A model generated the notes under the pieces. It made no database searches and was not told the DNA's origin. It saw nothing but the letters and a program-made list of their open reading frames with translations. A stretch of DNA of 64,000 bases from Tetrapyrgos nigripes (taxonomy: Eukaryota > Basidiomycota > Agaricomycetes > Agaricales > Campanellaceae), in the NCBI GenBank assembly GCA_013368315.1, contig JAACJM010000043.1:124001-188000 (forward strand), written 5' to 3'. Position 1 is the first letter of the stretch; each line of letters opens with the position of its first letter. This document shows positions 54,172-64,000 of the stretch, one piece after another. A program made the translations under genes and the position numbers.

Positions 54172-54864
54172 CTGTAAGAGTTCGGAGAGGTCAAAAATAG
54201 CCTCAAGAGTTCGGAAATTGCGGAAAATGATCAAGAAGTTTGGGAAATAATATTCTCCACGATTGACTGGCATAGAAGTGATTGCATTTATGAACGAGAA
54301 CTCGCGAAACATCCTACTCCTACCCAACTTCCGACTCATCTTCGCTATAGAGCTCCTTCTCTGTTTATTTGGGCATGCCATAAAGTCTTGGAACAATGCC
54401 ACAGAGAGATTCAAGCACTTTCAAAGCCGGATTCGGAAAATCTGAATGATCCAATTCAACTTCGGGCTAGTAGGAACGGCCGAAGTCAGAATCAGACTCA
54501 CGTCACTACTTGGGAAGATGTGTATTCATTCGATATCAACTCTACCAGGGCTGGAGTCTGTTATTTTCTTGTTGAATTGATGAGCGCTCACAAAGACAGA
54601 TGGACTCATTTACCAATGAGTTCCATTAGACGACCCTACGAGCATGTAAGTATTTACTTATCTATCTCTATGATTACTTATAGAAGAAAACTTCTCTAGT
54701 CCCTCATCACAGCTATCAGCTCCTTCATTACCTGTATGAATCAATATGCTACCAGTACTTATGCACTTCCAATGGGTATCTACCACTTTGCCACCAAGAA
54801 CCACGTTGATGAGACCCAGATATTGTGTCGTACAGGTCACAGTGTCAGTACAACAATGACTCAA
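54172..54864 (+). CDS. Unknown open region, possible two-exon gene fragment
   Basis: A frame is open from about 54172 to 54648 (IIFSTIDWHRSDCIYEREL; LFIWACHKVLEQCHREIQAL; TTWEDVYSFDINSTRAG) and ends at a GTAAGT donor. A possible next exon starts after TATAG near 54683 and closes with TGA near 54807. The composition is protein-like but no start codon and no family were found. It lies head-to-head with a Harbinger transposase remnant, so it may be part of a decayed transposon. Confidence 0.3.
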
Positions 54865-54871
54865 AAAGCGC

Positions 54872-55350
54872 CTAACTCAATGACTGAATCGAGCCTTGCA
54901 GAGTTGCAGAAGAGTGTGAAAAAAGGTGTTGAAGAGGGGATAGGGCCCTGAAAATCATCAGGCATGTTTTCAGAGAGAAAATATACTGGGAAATAGTTGC
55001 ACCACTTTGCTGAAATCGTTCCTGTAACAACCAATTGGTGGCACCTGTCCTGCCTAGGTACAGGAATATTGCCAGTTTTTCCTGAGCACTGACATGTTTG
55101 CTATCACTGAGGCCATAGTCCTTCTGAAGCTCTAGACAGAGCTTGTTGAACAGAGATTTGGACAAACCCAGCTGCTCCTGAAAATGTTCTATGTTGGGAC
55201 AGTCCAAAAGTTCATCAAGCCAGGCTTTCCCAGTCAAACTCAACATATGTTTTGGAATCAGGGTTGTCTTTGAAGTAAATTCCTCTACTACTGAAGCAGC
55301 TCCAAGAACAGCTCCTAGTACAGCCAGTTTTCGACGGTATCTTTTCAAGA
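54872..55350 (-). pseudogene. PIF/Harbinger transposase N-terminal fragment
   Basis: The minus-strand frame reads LTGKAWLDELLDCPNIEHFQ, LGLSKSLFNKLCLELQKDYG, HVSAQEKLAIFLYLGRTGAT and NWLLQERFQQSGATISQYI. This order is the N-terminal helical domain of fungal HARBI1/DDE_Tnp_4-type transposases. The catalytic DDE part that should follow at lower coordinates is missing: the frame runs out into unrelated residues and a stop at about 54872. It is a truncated remnant and a possible relative of the source that mobilised the MITE at 17398-17982. Confidence 0.75.
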
Positions 55351-55508
55351 CTGGTTTAGCAATGTTGTGTTGCCCAGCTCAGGCATGGGCAGTAGACTGA
55401 GAGACCATTGACGAGGATTTTATTGCAAAAAGTGAGTAATCTACGCCTATATACCCCTATCTACTCCTATCTGTCACTGTGTGACAACGCCTTACACACC
55501 TGTCATGG

Positions 55509-56515
55509 ATGCTTCCAGCTTGCACATGGTTACGCTGTATTGTAACCTTAGACCTAAGCCTAAGCGAAACGCTTGTGCCAGAACGGGCCCTAAAGGAACT
55601 ACTACTCATCCCAGTAGGGCTTGTTTACATGGACAAGTTGAGGTATATGAGTCGGGTGAGTTGTTCTCCACTCTATATTCTATATTCTGTTGTTTTTGTC
55701 TTTGTTAATGACATTACATGTTTGCTAACCCTCTTACGTGCCTTTCTTCTTTTCTTGCTGACAACTACAATGTCAATAACAATGCCAGATCTGTATCAAA
55801 TATGGCCAACCCATTCCTTTGGAAGACTATAAAGCTTTGCTTTTTCCTTCTCCCTCCCCATCTACTTCTTCCAGCCCTTCCTCAACAGAAGTAGAACTGT
55901 CCTCTGCTGAATGGCCTTCTTCACTCTCATCTTCTTATGCCTCAGTTTCCTTGTCCACATCTCAGTCTCCCAGTTTGGCCTCTGCTCCTCAACCACCTCC
56001 TTCCAACACATCTAATCAAAACATTTGGTCTCCCCTTTCCTCTACACAGCTGTCAGAGATGGAAATAGTTAAATCCCCCACCTCCAAAATCCACACCCCT
56101 CTCCTTTCCCTAACAATCAACACACCAGATTGGGAAACATTGTATTCTGTACAGATTGCCCAACAAATACTTTGGGGGGATGATGACAATGTACCATTGG
56201 GACCAAAGGGCACAGGGTGGGTTGAAGTTGGCCAAGTGTGAGTATTTCTTATGTTTTGGGTAACACTCTTACTGCTACACCCTTACTTTGACTACACTGT
56301 TATGCCGTTGTACAAGTCATTTCATGTTTCTTTGAAATTGTCCTTCCTGATAAATGCTGAACACTAACACTTTACTTAGATTGGTCAAGTTGCTTACTAC
56401 CCCAGAAGATGCCAATGCCGATACCCACATTCACGATGATGACAAAAAGGAACATGCTGGAAATGAAAACATGAATGAAGATGAAGCCCTACAATCCAAA
56501 ACCTTGAAAGACTGA
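55509..56515 (+). CDS. Unknown 3-exon gene (243 aa as drawn), possibly frameshifted at its 3' end
   Basis: Exons 55509-55655, 55789-56237 and 56380-56515 join in frame with GT-AG introns. Exon 1 encodes SLSETLVPERALKELLLIPV then VYMDKLRYMSR. Exon 2 opens ICIKYGQPIPLEDYKALL, continues as a long Ser/Pro-rich stretch and ends in TPDWETLYSVQIAQQILWGD. Exon 3 is acidic. The TGA at 56513 is followed, one base out of frame, by EEPKKRKKIPNDILL and further protein-like sequence to about 56630, so the true C-terminus with a PKKRKK nuclear signal may have been lost by an indel. The function is unknown. It may be a transposon-associated nuclear protein. Confidence 0.5.
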
Positions 56516-56519
56516 AGAA

Positions 56520-57504
56520 CCTAAGAAGCGTAAAAAAATCCCTAATGACATACTTCTTCCTCCTCCACTACACAGATATCTCACATTTGACGTTGGAGGC
56601 AATGTTTCCTTTACAGGTTACCTTACCTACTGTGTCTTCGTCTTCAGCATCTACCCAACCTACCATGGATATGTCAGTGTCCAGCTGATGCTGTAATACT
56701 AAAGCAAAAGTAGTAGACCTATCTTCCACATGAGATTTGCAAAAGTCATGGTGCTTTGGTAGCAGCCTGGTGGCCAGTGGGTGGGGCTTAGCTGAGGCAG
56801 CTGTCTTCAGCAATTGCTCAGTTATGCTCAGTTAAGTCATTTTTATTATTTCTCATTCTCAAAGCTTTGCAGCCGTAATAAAGTGTATTGCTTTTGCAAA
56901 ATATATGGAGAACGAGTAATATACAGCCCTTTTGCAAAAGGCAGTGGTAAATATGTATGTATCAGCATATATGTACAAGATAGCAACTAGACGATAGGAT
57001 ACTGAAGGAGTCCAAGAGCAGGAGAGCAGGATGATGATGACGATGAAGAGCAGGACAACAACAACAATGGAATGCAAGGCAATAACAAAGCCAACAAAAG
57101 AACAAGGGGGACAACAATGGGATCAGGAGGAGACACAAGCTCTTTTCGAGGGTGGTTTCTTGTGCACAGTCTCTTCACTCTGCAAAGCCTCCATCACCCA
57201 AACAATGTCAGCAATCATGGCAGCCCACTCTTCACTTGTCACAGCAGAATCTCCTGAAAACTCAGGGTATGTTCAAAGCCACCAGGACAGGAATGCAAGG
57301 ACATTATACATTCCATTGTTCCCGGGGCAGACCAGAGTTCCATAATCCCCTCCTACTTCTGTCTTCCACTGTCTGCAACTATTCATCAGAATCCTCAGCC
57401 AACTTTCTCCATTCCAGCTGTAAGTCATTCCACCAGTGTTTGAACATGGGAGTTGAAATAAGTGTATGGGGATTCTGCTCCTTTCAGTCACTCCTGACCC
57501 AATA
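56520..57504. other. Decayed region, no intact gene
   Basis: Scattered protein-like stretches on both strands are interrupted by many stops. TTTTGCAAAA motifs occur at 56740, 56895 and 56930. This probably continues the decayed minus-strand transposon genes to the right. Confidence 0.35.
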
Positions 57505-57783
57505 CACTGGGTGCAAACACTTGTAATTCCTTGGATATACAGAGGAATTACACAAGACTTACACTGGTATACTCAATATGTAAGTCCACTTGACTTACAG
57601 AAGTATTACCAAGGACCACTGTGAGACTTCATGCCTTACAATGGTCATATATAATTGTTCTATTTTTCTTGGTCTCTGGTAATACTTCAGTAAGTCAAGT
57701 GGACTTACATATTGAGTGTACCAGTGTAAGTCTTATGTAATTCCTCTGTGTATCCAAGGAATTACAAGTGTTTGCACCCAGTG
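57505..57783. mobile_element. 279-bp foldback MITE with CACTGGGTGCAAA ends, ATA duplication
   Basis: Same length and near-identical sequence as 31578-31856. ATA stands on both sides (57502-57504, 57784-57786), a different target from the first copy (TCG). Confidence 0.9.
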
Positions 57784-58029
57784 ATAAGTGATAGCAGGTG
57801 GTCAACAAGTTGTGGAGAGGGTTTTAGTTTGAGTTTTGAAGCCATAGGATCCTTCCAGTGACATCAAGCACTCAACAGCATCCTCCTAAATTGTTCCACC
57901 AATTCCATTCAAGAGGCCCAGGGCAGTGAGAATTGGCTGACAGCGACCAAATCAATCTTCTGTTTTCCACTGTACAAGTCATACCAGTGGTGAGACTTTT
58001 GCAAAAGAACAGGAAAACACTACCACTTA

Positions 58030-61010
58030 TGAAGCCTTAGAACCTGCAGGATCTGTAGCCATGGAAGTCTCACCCATCTCCATATCTGCATTGAGGACTG
58101 TCTCTAGAGTTTCACTGCAGGACAGATTGTCAGCACTGCTAGCTTTAGCAAAAGTACTCCCATACTTACATATTTGGAAGATCAACCCCTGGCTTGTCCT
58201 TATCAGGCTTGTCCTTTGGCTTGTTATCATTAGACTCTGAACTATATAGCAGCATAGCAGTGGGGCAGAAGCTCTTCAGAACCATGTGCTTTAGCAAAAG
58301 TATCAGAGTACTTACATACTAGGAGAAACTTGCTGTGAGCCTGGAGCTGGACATATTGAGGCAGGCAGAGGGGTCATAGGGGGCAGAGGAGTTGTAGGGG
58401 GCAGAGGAGTCATAGGGAGTGGAGGATTGTGGGGGGTGGAGGGGTCATAGAGGGTGGAAGGGTTGTAGATGTGGGCAGACCAGGTGTTGAGGAACATTTG
58501 GCAATAGATGCACTGGGGAAGAAGTTCTTCAGAAAATACACTTTAGCAAAAGTCTTGGAGAACTTACATGGGAGAAACTTGGAGGCTTTGAGGCAGGTGG
58601 AGGGGTTATAGAGGCAGGCAGACCAGATGTTCTGGGAGGTTCAATAGGGGCCATTGATGTAGGTGGAGAAGAGTGCCCAGAAGGTGTTGACATAGGAGGA
58701 GCCTCAATGTGACAATTCCAGATCCCTGGTGGACCTGGACAATGATGAGTCCCTGTCAGCTTTCGCTTTGGCTTTGGAGAAGGATGAGAAGCAGGACCTG
58801 GCTGAGTGGCATTGGAGACAGTGCTGTGGGTTGTACTCAGGAGGGAGGGTGTATCTTCTATACCTGGACATCTATGTGCAGAATATTAATGACATACTTT
58901 TGCAAAAGCAGAGGACCACTTACAGGCCCTTGATAGCAGCAATAACTCTACCAATTTTCCCATCCAGCATCTCTGGATTGAAAACAACAAAGTCACCAAC
59001 ATGGACCATTGCCTTATAAAGAGCTTCCATTCCAAACTTCCCCTTTTTCACCTCCTGTGTTTCAGACAACTGCTTTTGCAAAAGAGAATCCAATGTAGGG
59101 TTCCAATGGCCTTCCCATGACTCAGGACCTGTCAATGCATGGGGCCAGGTACCTCTTGAGTAACATGCCTGGGCAACCTGATCTCCTTCCTCTCCTTCTG
59201 GTAGAGTGTCTGGCAAGTGACTGACAAGAATTCAAAGACTTTTCAGTGCTGCAGTCTCCTTGTTGGGGATGGGAAGAGTGGGAGAAGAAGAGTCTGATCA
59301 GGACCAGAGTCAGCAGGAGCCATCTCAACATCTGAACTGGGATCCACTGCAGCTGCAGTCATGTTGGCATCTTTTTGAGACCTCAAGTCTTCCCTGGCCT
59401 TCACTACAGATGTCCTGTTCGATTTCCATACAGGTGCACTCGATTCGACATTCTTCTTGGGCCTCATGGTGGACTCCTTCTTCTTTGACAAAGGTAAGGA
59501 TGACTTCAAAGCATTGACAGTGTCACTGACACCAACCTTTTTCTTGATTTGTCAGAGCCTTGCTTTGTTGTTCTGCTGAATTAACTGGTGTTTGTCAAAA
59601 GACTTAAGTTCCTCAAGCCTGAGATGACAGTCCCTGAGAGACATGGCATCTAGCTAATTCTGCAAAGCCTCCTCAATGACTTGACCCCTCTTCAGCCTAG
59701 GAGTGGAAGGAGGAGTTGGTACCCTCTCTGGTTCCTCCAACTCATCCTCCTCCTCTTCTGTCTCCATCCCAGACCATTGTTCTTCATCAGAGTCCTCTGC
59801 ACTGTCCTCGGCCTCAGATTCCTTTGACACCTTCTTTCCTCTTTTCCCCTTCTTCCCCTTTGGCACTGGCTTCAGCTTCCCCTTCCCCTTCCCCTTCCCC
59901 TTCCCACTCCCAGTCTCCTGCTCCTGCTTCTTGCCATTGCTGTTCCCCCTCCCCTTGCCTTTCTCCTTGCCCTTACTTTTGAACCTCCAAGTCCATTGAA
60001 TCTGAGCTACACTTTGCCTTCTTCTCCAGCTGTGTACGATCAGGTGGGCTCTCATCTAGACCTGTAAAAGCAGATTTCTTAGCATGACTTTATCAAAAGA
60101 CAAGGATATGAACACATACCCTTCTCCATCTGGAAACAGGAATGAGCATATTCAGCAAATGGTTTCACATGAAGGTGCTTGAAGCCAATGGGATACTAAT
60201 CATGGAAAGTGAGTGGATTGGGTACTGGCGTGTGGCCAACTTGGACACTATTTGAAAAATATGGGACTTTTGTAAAAGTTATGGACATCAATGACTTCTC
60301 ACCTGGCTGTGAATATTTTGTTCTCATCTTTGCCCTGTAAGTCCTCTCCAATGGCAATAAGGCTGATCTTGTTTCTGGTGGCCTTGCCAAAGTTTTGAAG
60401 AACCTCGTTGAGTGCTGTGGGCAGAATCTTCTGTTTTCTGAGTCAAAGTAAGCTATTAATTGAAGTTTAGCAAAAGTGATGAACACACACCTGTCTACCA
60501 AGCTGGAGTCTGAGGTGTTGTATTTATCCATCCCCTTCAGTCAGTTGTAATCATTCATATTCCACTCATACTCCTCTTCCATTTCCTGTCATATCTTCTC
60601 TACAGTTTCCAAATCTTCTTTGGCAAATAGTTCCTTAGCAATGAGGATGTGTTCCTGTAACCTAAAATGACTGCCTTCCTCGTTATAGGCCTCGTTGACT
60701 TTGTGCTTGTAATCTGGATGTTTCTGGTAGAACTTGTAATCTGTCATTCTGACAGGGGTGCAACCAATAGCAGCGTTGTGCAAGGAGTTGAGCAACATGT
60801 CACTTTTATTCAAGTGGGTGGTTTCTCTTTGGTCAGTCACATTGAAAACCACTGGGCCACATTCTAAAAGACAGAAAAAGTGAAGGATATGGGGTATTAC
60901 CTCATTTGTAGCAGCCCTCGCCAGCAAAATGTTCTCTGCATCAGTCCTCTCAATGGACTTCTTCTTCTTGCACTTCACCTCAGGCACCTCCTGGGAGCTA
61001 CCTTCTTAGG
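58030..61010 (-). pseudogene. Decayed transposon-associated gene, multi-exon, minus strand
   Basis: From high to low coordinates: a block at 60589-60987 (ERTDAENILLARAATNEV; YKFYQKHPDYKHKVNEAYNE); a block near 60310-60445 (ALNEVLQNFGKATRNKISLI; AIGEDLQGKDENKIF); then HTPVPNPLTFHDWYPIGF near 60190-60230. A Lys/Gly-rich low-complexity exon is at 59654-60055. A coil follows near 59500-59640, and a compact domain at 58920-59080 (HVGDFVVFNPEMLDGKIGRV). The end is a Pro/Ser-rich tail to about 58560. Introns have GT and AG ends and carry CTTTTGCTAAA-type boxes. In-frame TGA codons (for example near 60588 and 60543) and shifts break it. FYQKHP-type proteins form a large Agaricomycete family linked to transposons. 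Function unknown. Confidence 0.55.
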
Positions 61011-61019
61011 CTGTACTCT

Positions 61020-61180
61020 CTCTGTAGACTTCAGCCTTAAGGTAGGTAAATACCTGGGAGGCTCCCTGGCTGTAGGGAGCTACCCACACTCCCTGGGAGC
61101 CTCCTGGTATTGTGTGTATAGGCTCCCATAAACCCTAGATTGTGTATGCTGGGAGCTCCCAATGTCCTGAGGGAGGTACC
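61020..61180. repeat. GGGAGCTACC-type repeats, short cluster
   Basis: GGGAGGCTCCC, GGGAGCTACCC, GGGAGCCTCC and GGGAGCTCCC occur within 160 bp, the same motif family as the array at 61750-62215. Confidence 0.55.
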
Positions 61181-61277
61181 ACCTCCTGTCACTCTGTCAC
61201 AGGGTGTCCAGGGTCTTTTTTTTTCTTTCAAAAATGCGGTTTTTTCTGCTTTTTAGCTTGTTATTTTAGACTCTTTC

Positions 61278-61570
61278 ATTTCACCTTAGAATCAATACAA
61301 TTATGCTACCAAATTCAAGTTCTTGTGAACCTCCATTTCACCTTAGAATTACTACAATTATGCCACCAAATTCAAGTGCTTGTGGATCAGCCTTGCCATG
61401 TACTTATTCTTATTGCAACTGTTAAAATACAAAAAAAGCGGGGGAAAAGAATGAAAATAATGCTTGACATTGTATTGGTATGCCGTTTTTTTTTTTTTGC
61501 TTTCTAGATTGTTATTTATACTCTTCCATTTCACTTTAGACTTGATACAATAATGCCAACTAATTCTTAG
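61278..61570 (+). repeat. Three imperfect copies of a 60-bp unit
   Basis: CATTTCACCTTAGAAT, ACAATTATGC(T/C)ACC and AAATTCAAGT occur near 61278 and 61329, with a weaker copy at 61526. Between the second and third copies lies poly-T rich DNA. No gene. Confidence 0.6.
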
Positions 61571-61749
61571 TGGTGGGATGGATGAATAAAAATACAGCAG
61601 ACGTATTTAACTCCGTAAGTTACTCAAAATAGACCAGATGACCACTATATGTCGACTGGAAAAAATACACTGAATCTGGGTTTGTATGTCTGGCCATATT
61701 GGAATGCGGCAATGGAAAGTAAGACCTAAAATTAAATATTAAGTGTATG

Positions 61750-62215
61750 TGAGACTCCCTGGTGGCTCCAACTGGTAGCCCCCAATTCCAGTTTGGTACC
61801 TTCCATACACATCCTCACAGCCTGTGGTAGCTCCCAACTCCAATCTGGAAGCTTCCATATACTCCTTCGCAGCCTGTGGTAGCTCCCAGCTCCAGTGTGG
61901 TACATCCCATAGACTCCCTCACGGGGTGTGGTAGCTACCCACTTCTCTCTGGTAGTTCCCATAGACTCCCTCGCAGCCTTTGGGAGCTACCAACTCCAGT
62001 CTGGTAGCTCCCATTATCTTCTCGCAGCCTGTCTGGTAGCTCCCAACCTCTTTCTCGTAACCTCTGGTAGCTACCACTTAACAGTGCGGTAGCTCCCGCA
62101 CTCCTTATCAGAGCCTCTGGGAGCTCCCAATCCCAGTCTGGTAGCTACCATTCTCTTCCTCGAAGCCCTCGGTAGCTCCCGGTCCCAGTCTGGTAGCTCC
62201 CAGCCTCTTTCTTGC
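61750..62215 (-). repeat. Minisatellite of about 55-60 bp units built on TGGTAGCTCCCA
   Basis: About 8-10 units alternate TGGTAGCTCCCA, CTCCAGTCTGG, CCATAGACTCCCT and CGCAGCCTGTGG. The inner motif GGGAGCTACC is almost palindromic. It lies between two decayed transposon genes and may be a subterminal binding array of their parent element. Confidence 0.7.
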
Positions 62216-62395
62216 AGCCCTCCTGCACTCCTTATTAGAGTCTCTGTTAGTACTTGGAGAGTGATCATTGAGTACTTGTATATTATGTCCTGAGAGTTGA
62301 GTACACAAGTTCAACATTTCATATACAAGAAAGACTTTTGAATAAACCATTTTCATACAACAAAACCACATAAGACAGACTAAAATACACGGTTG

Positions 62396-64000
62396 CTAAT
62401 TGTACAAGACACTCCACTTCCCCCTTCCCTTTCCCATCCCTGGGTGGAACTGCGTGAAGTCAATACTGTGTATTTTTTTGGACTTGGGCAACGGTTCTTC
62501 AGAGTCGCCATCTTCCTCTCTTTGACGTTTGCCTGTCAGTGGAACATGCGGAAGGGCTTTTGCTGGGTGATGTAGTCTGGGAAGGCCTTGGACATAGGCC
62601 ATTGGATTGGCTTCAAGATCAGCCACGCGAATGGGTACCATGATGTACTCCAAAGTGTCACCAGCAGCAGAAAACCCATCCTCATCCTCATCAACTACAG
62701 GCAAAATCAGACAGGAAAGACCTCGCTGGTGAGTATGTTTCCTCATGTGAAGCCTACAGGGCATAGAGAGATCACCGCTCATGTCTAACAGCGTCCTCGA
62801 GTTGCTTGGACCTGCAAAGCACCTAGGGGAGCCTTCTTCGTACCACTCGTCTCTGTCAACATCCTGATCTTCTCCATCACTCAATTGCAAGTGTTGTTCT
62901 TGATGACCAGCACCAATGAACTGTCCATGAAATTTCATTGTAGGTTCCCGGCAAACTGGTGAGGATAGAGGACTGGGGTCAGGGTGCTGGCGCAGCTGGC
63001 TGTTGGCAGAGGGGCTAAAATGCATAGTAAGATGATGGGGGGTGAAGGATACTGTTCAGGCTGTTGTTCTACATCCTTACTGACCTCCTCATGGGGTTCA
63101 TCTTCTTCATTCTCCTCATCATCGCTAGCTGCAGATTGGCTCATTTTCTTCGCATTGCGCTTCTTGGTCTTCTTGGGTTTGCTGGGACCACTGTTGCTGT
63201 CTGAGGTTTCAAGAGTCCACTTTCCTGATTGTCAGACAGCAACTTTCTTGGCCCCGTTGGTCAACATCACTAGTGCTACATCACCTTGTTCCGCTTTCAG
63301 CAGTCTCTTCTCATCTGATAACGACATTGTCAATCTTTGTTGGGGTCTTAAAAAATCCCGAGAACATACTGTCAGTCCAAGACACCACTCGCAAGGCCTT
63401 CCTGGAGATGATCTTGGGAGGAGTATCATCGTGTACTCCATTCTTCCAAGCCTCTTTCAGCCAGAGGAGTTCATCGATTCTGCTTTCATGAGAGAAGTCG
63501 GAGTTTGGGTTTTCTTGACAGCATCGTTGACCCCACCTGCTCCAGGGACCTTCACGCCGTCATCCCAGTTGACGATACGCAGTTGGTGTTTGTAAGCAAA
63601 ATCGGCCCAGCCTCTCCACGGGAAACCTCCACCACACAAGATTCCGAGCTCGTCTAGAAGATATCAATAGCATTAGAGTTCTGTAGACCACTCACTGATA
63701 TCTCCCTTAAGCATAAGAGACAAAAACGCATGCTCACCATCACAATCAGTGACCTTTGAGGCAGCTGAAGCCATTTGTCAGACGGTCTCGCTGACGTTTG
63801 ACGTGAAGGCGACTCTAATATGCTTGCAACCCATCAGGACCTCCAGATCATGGAGCTGAGCCCTGATCTGGGTTGCATTATTCTCCCTCAAACCCTTGTA
63901 TTTCTCTCCGTGGCCGAACATGACGCTGTGCTTCCCTTTCAGGTCAACAATGTAGCCAACGACCCAGAGTCCATGGTTCAGATAAGCTTGCCTTGCCTAC
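62396..64000 (-). pseudogene. Decayed transposon-associated gene, 5' end beyond the window
   Basis: From 64000 downward: GLWVVGYIVDLKGKHSVMFG and LRENNATQIRAQLHDLEVLM, with a TGA near 63779. After an intron at about 63655-63740, DELGILCGGGFPWRGWADF and LRIVNWDDGVKVPGAGG follow. After broken frames comes an acidic segment (SDDEENEEDEPHEEVSK) near 63070-63145. The last exon, 62396 to about 62945, holds LSDGEDQDVDRDEWYEEG and IRVADLEANPMAYVQGLP, a Lys-rich PLPKSKK signal and TAA. The order matches a widespread Agaricomycete family of transposon-linked proteins; the PW-x-NWP-x-P-G region is the recognisable part. Stops and shifts suggest decay. Role unknown. Confidence 0.5.

Overview
The window looks like a nuclear segment of a filamentous basidiomycete fungus (Agaricomycetes-like). 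The evidence is short GT-AG introns of roughly 45-110 bp, multi-exon genes, Plavaka and PIF/Harbinger DNA transposons, a chromodomain Ty3/gypsy element, a HET-domain gene and a short CCCTAA tract. No rRNA, CRISPR array or bacterial-type operon was seen. Most of the sequence is transposable elements in several nesting layers, with a few intact host-type genes between them.

Layout. 1-885: 3' end of a membrane-associated host gene. 1721-16684: a Ty3/gypsy chromovirus with 393-bp LTRs and a 5-bp target duplication. Its chromodomain is split by a 9.2-kb Plavaka-type element (6851-16077) that carries a transposase gene on the plus strand and an intron-rich companion gene on the minus strand. 16690-19200: non-coding DNA with a kilobase-scale tandem duplication and a Harbinger-like MITE. 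19581-21220: an intact 8-exon multipass membrane protein. 21220-25160: MITEs and a tandem array, with no convincing gene.

25162-51186 is the most unusual part. Two nearly identical, oppositely oriented arms of about 4-5 kb end outward in CACTGGGTGCAAA and are flanked by the same trinucleotide, GCA, on both sides. Each arm has about 1 kb of AT-rich terminal sequence followed by more than 200 copies of an 11-bp repeat whose orientation flips at GGTACC sites. The arms enclose about 17 kb holding a decayed triple-SHD1 gene, an intact HET-domain gene, an intact secreted alpha/beta-hydrolase, an intact GPI-anchor-type secreted protein, a hAT element with 8-bp target duplications, and a gene that reads straight into the 11-bp array. 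I read this as a 26-kb cargo-carrying element, or as two facing half-elements. The 3-bp flank match favours the first reading but does not prove it.

51187-64000: remnants of a FAD-dependent oxidoreductase and of a Harbinger transposase, an unknown 3-exon gene, a second 279-bp MITE, and decayed minus-strand transposon-associated genes with tandem repeats between them.

A recurring theme is decay by C-to-T or G-to-A change. Arginine CGA codons appear to have become TGA in several unrelated elements, and catalytic aspartates of the gypsy element have become asparagine. This fits cytosine methylation or RIP-like mutation of repeats. The single-copy-looking host genes nearby are intact.
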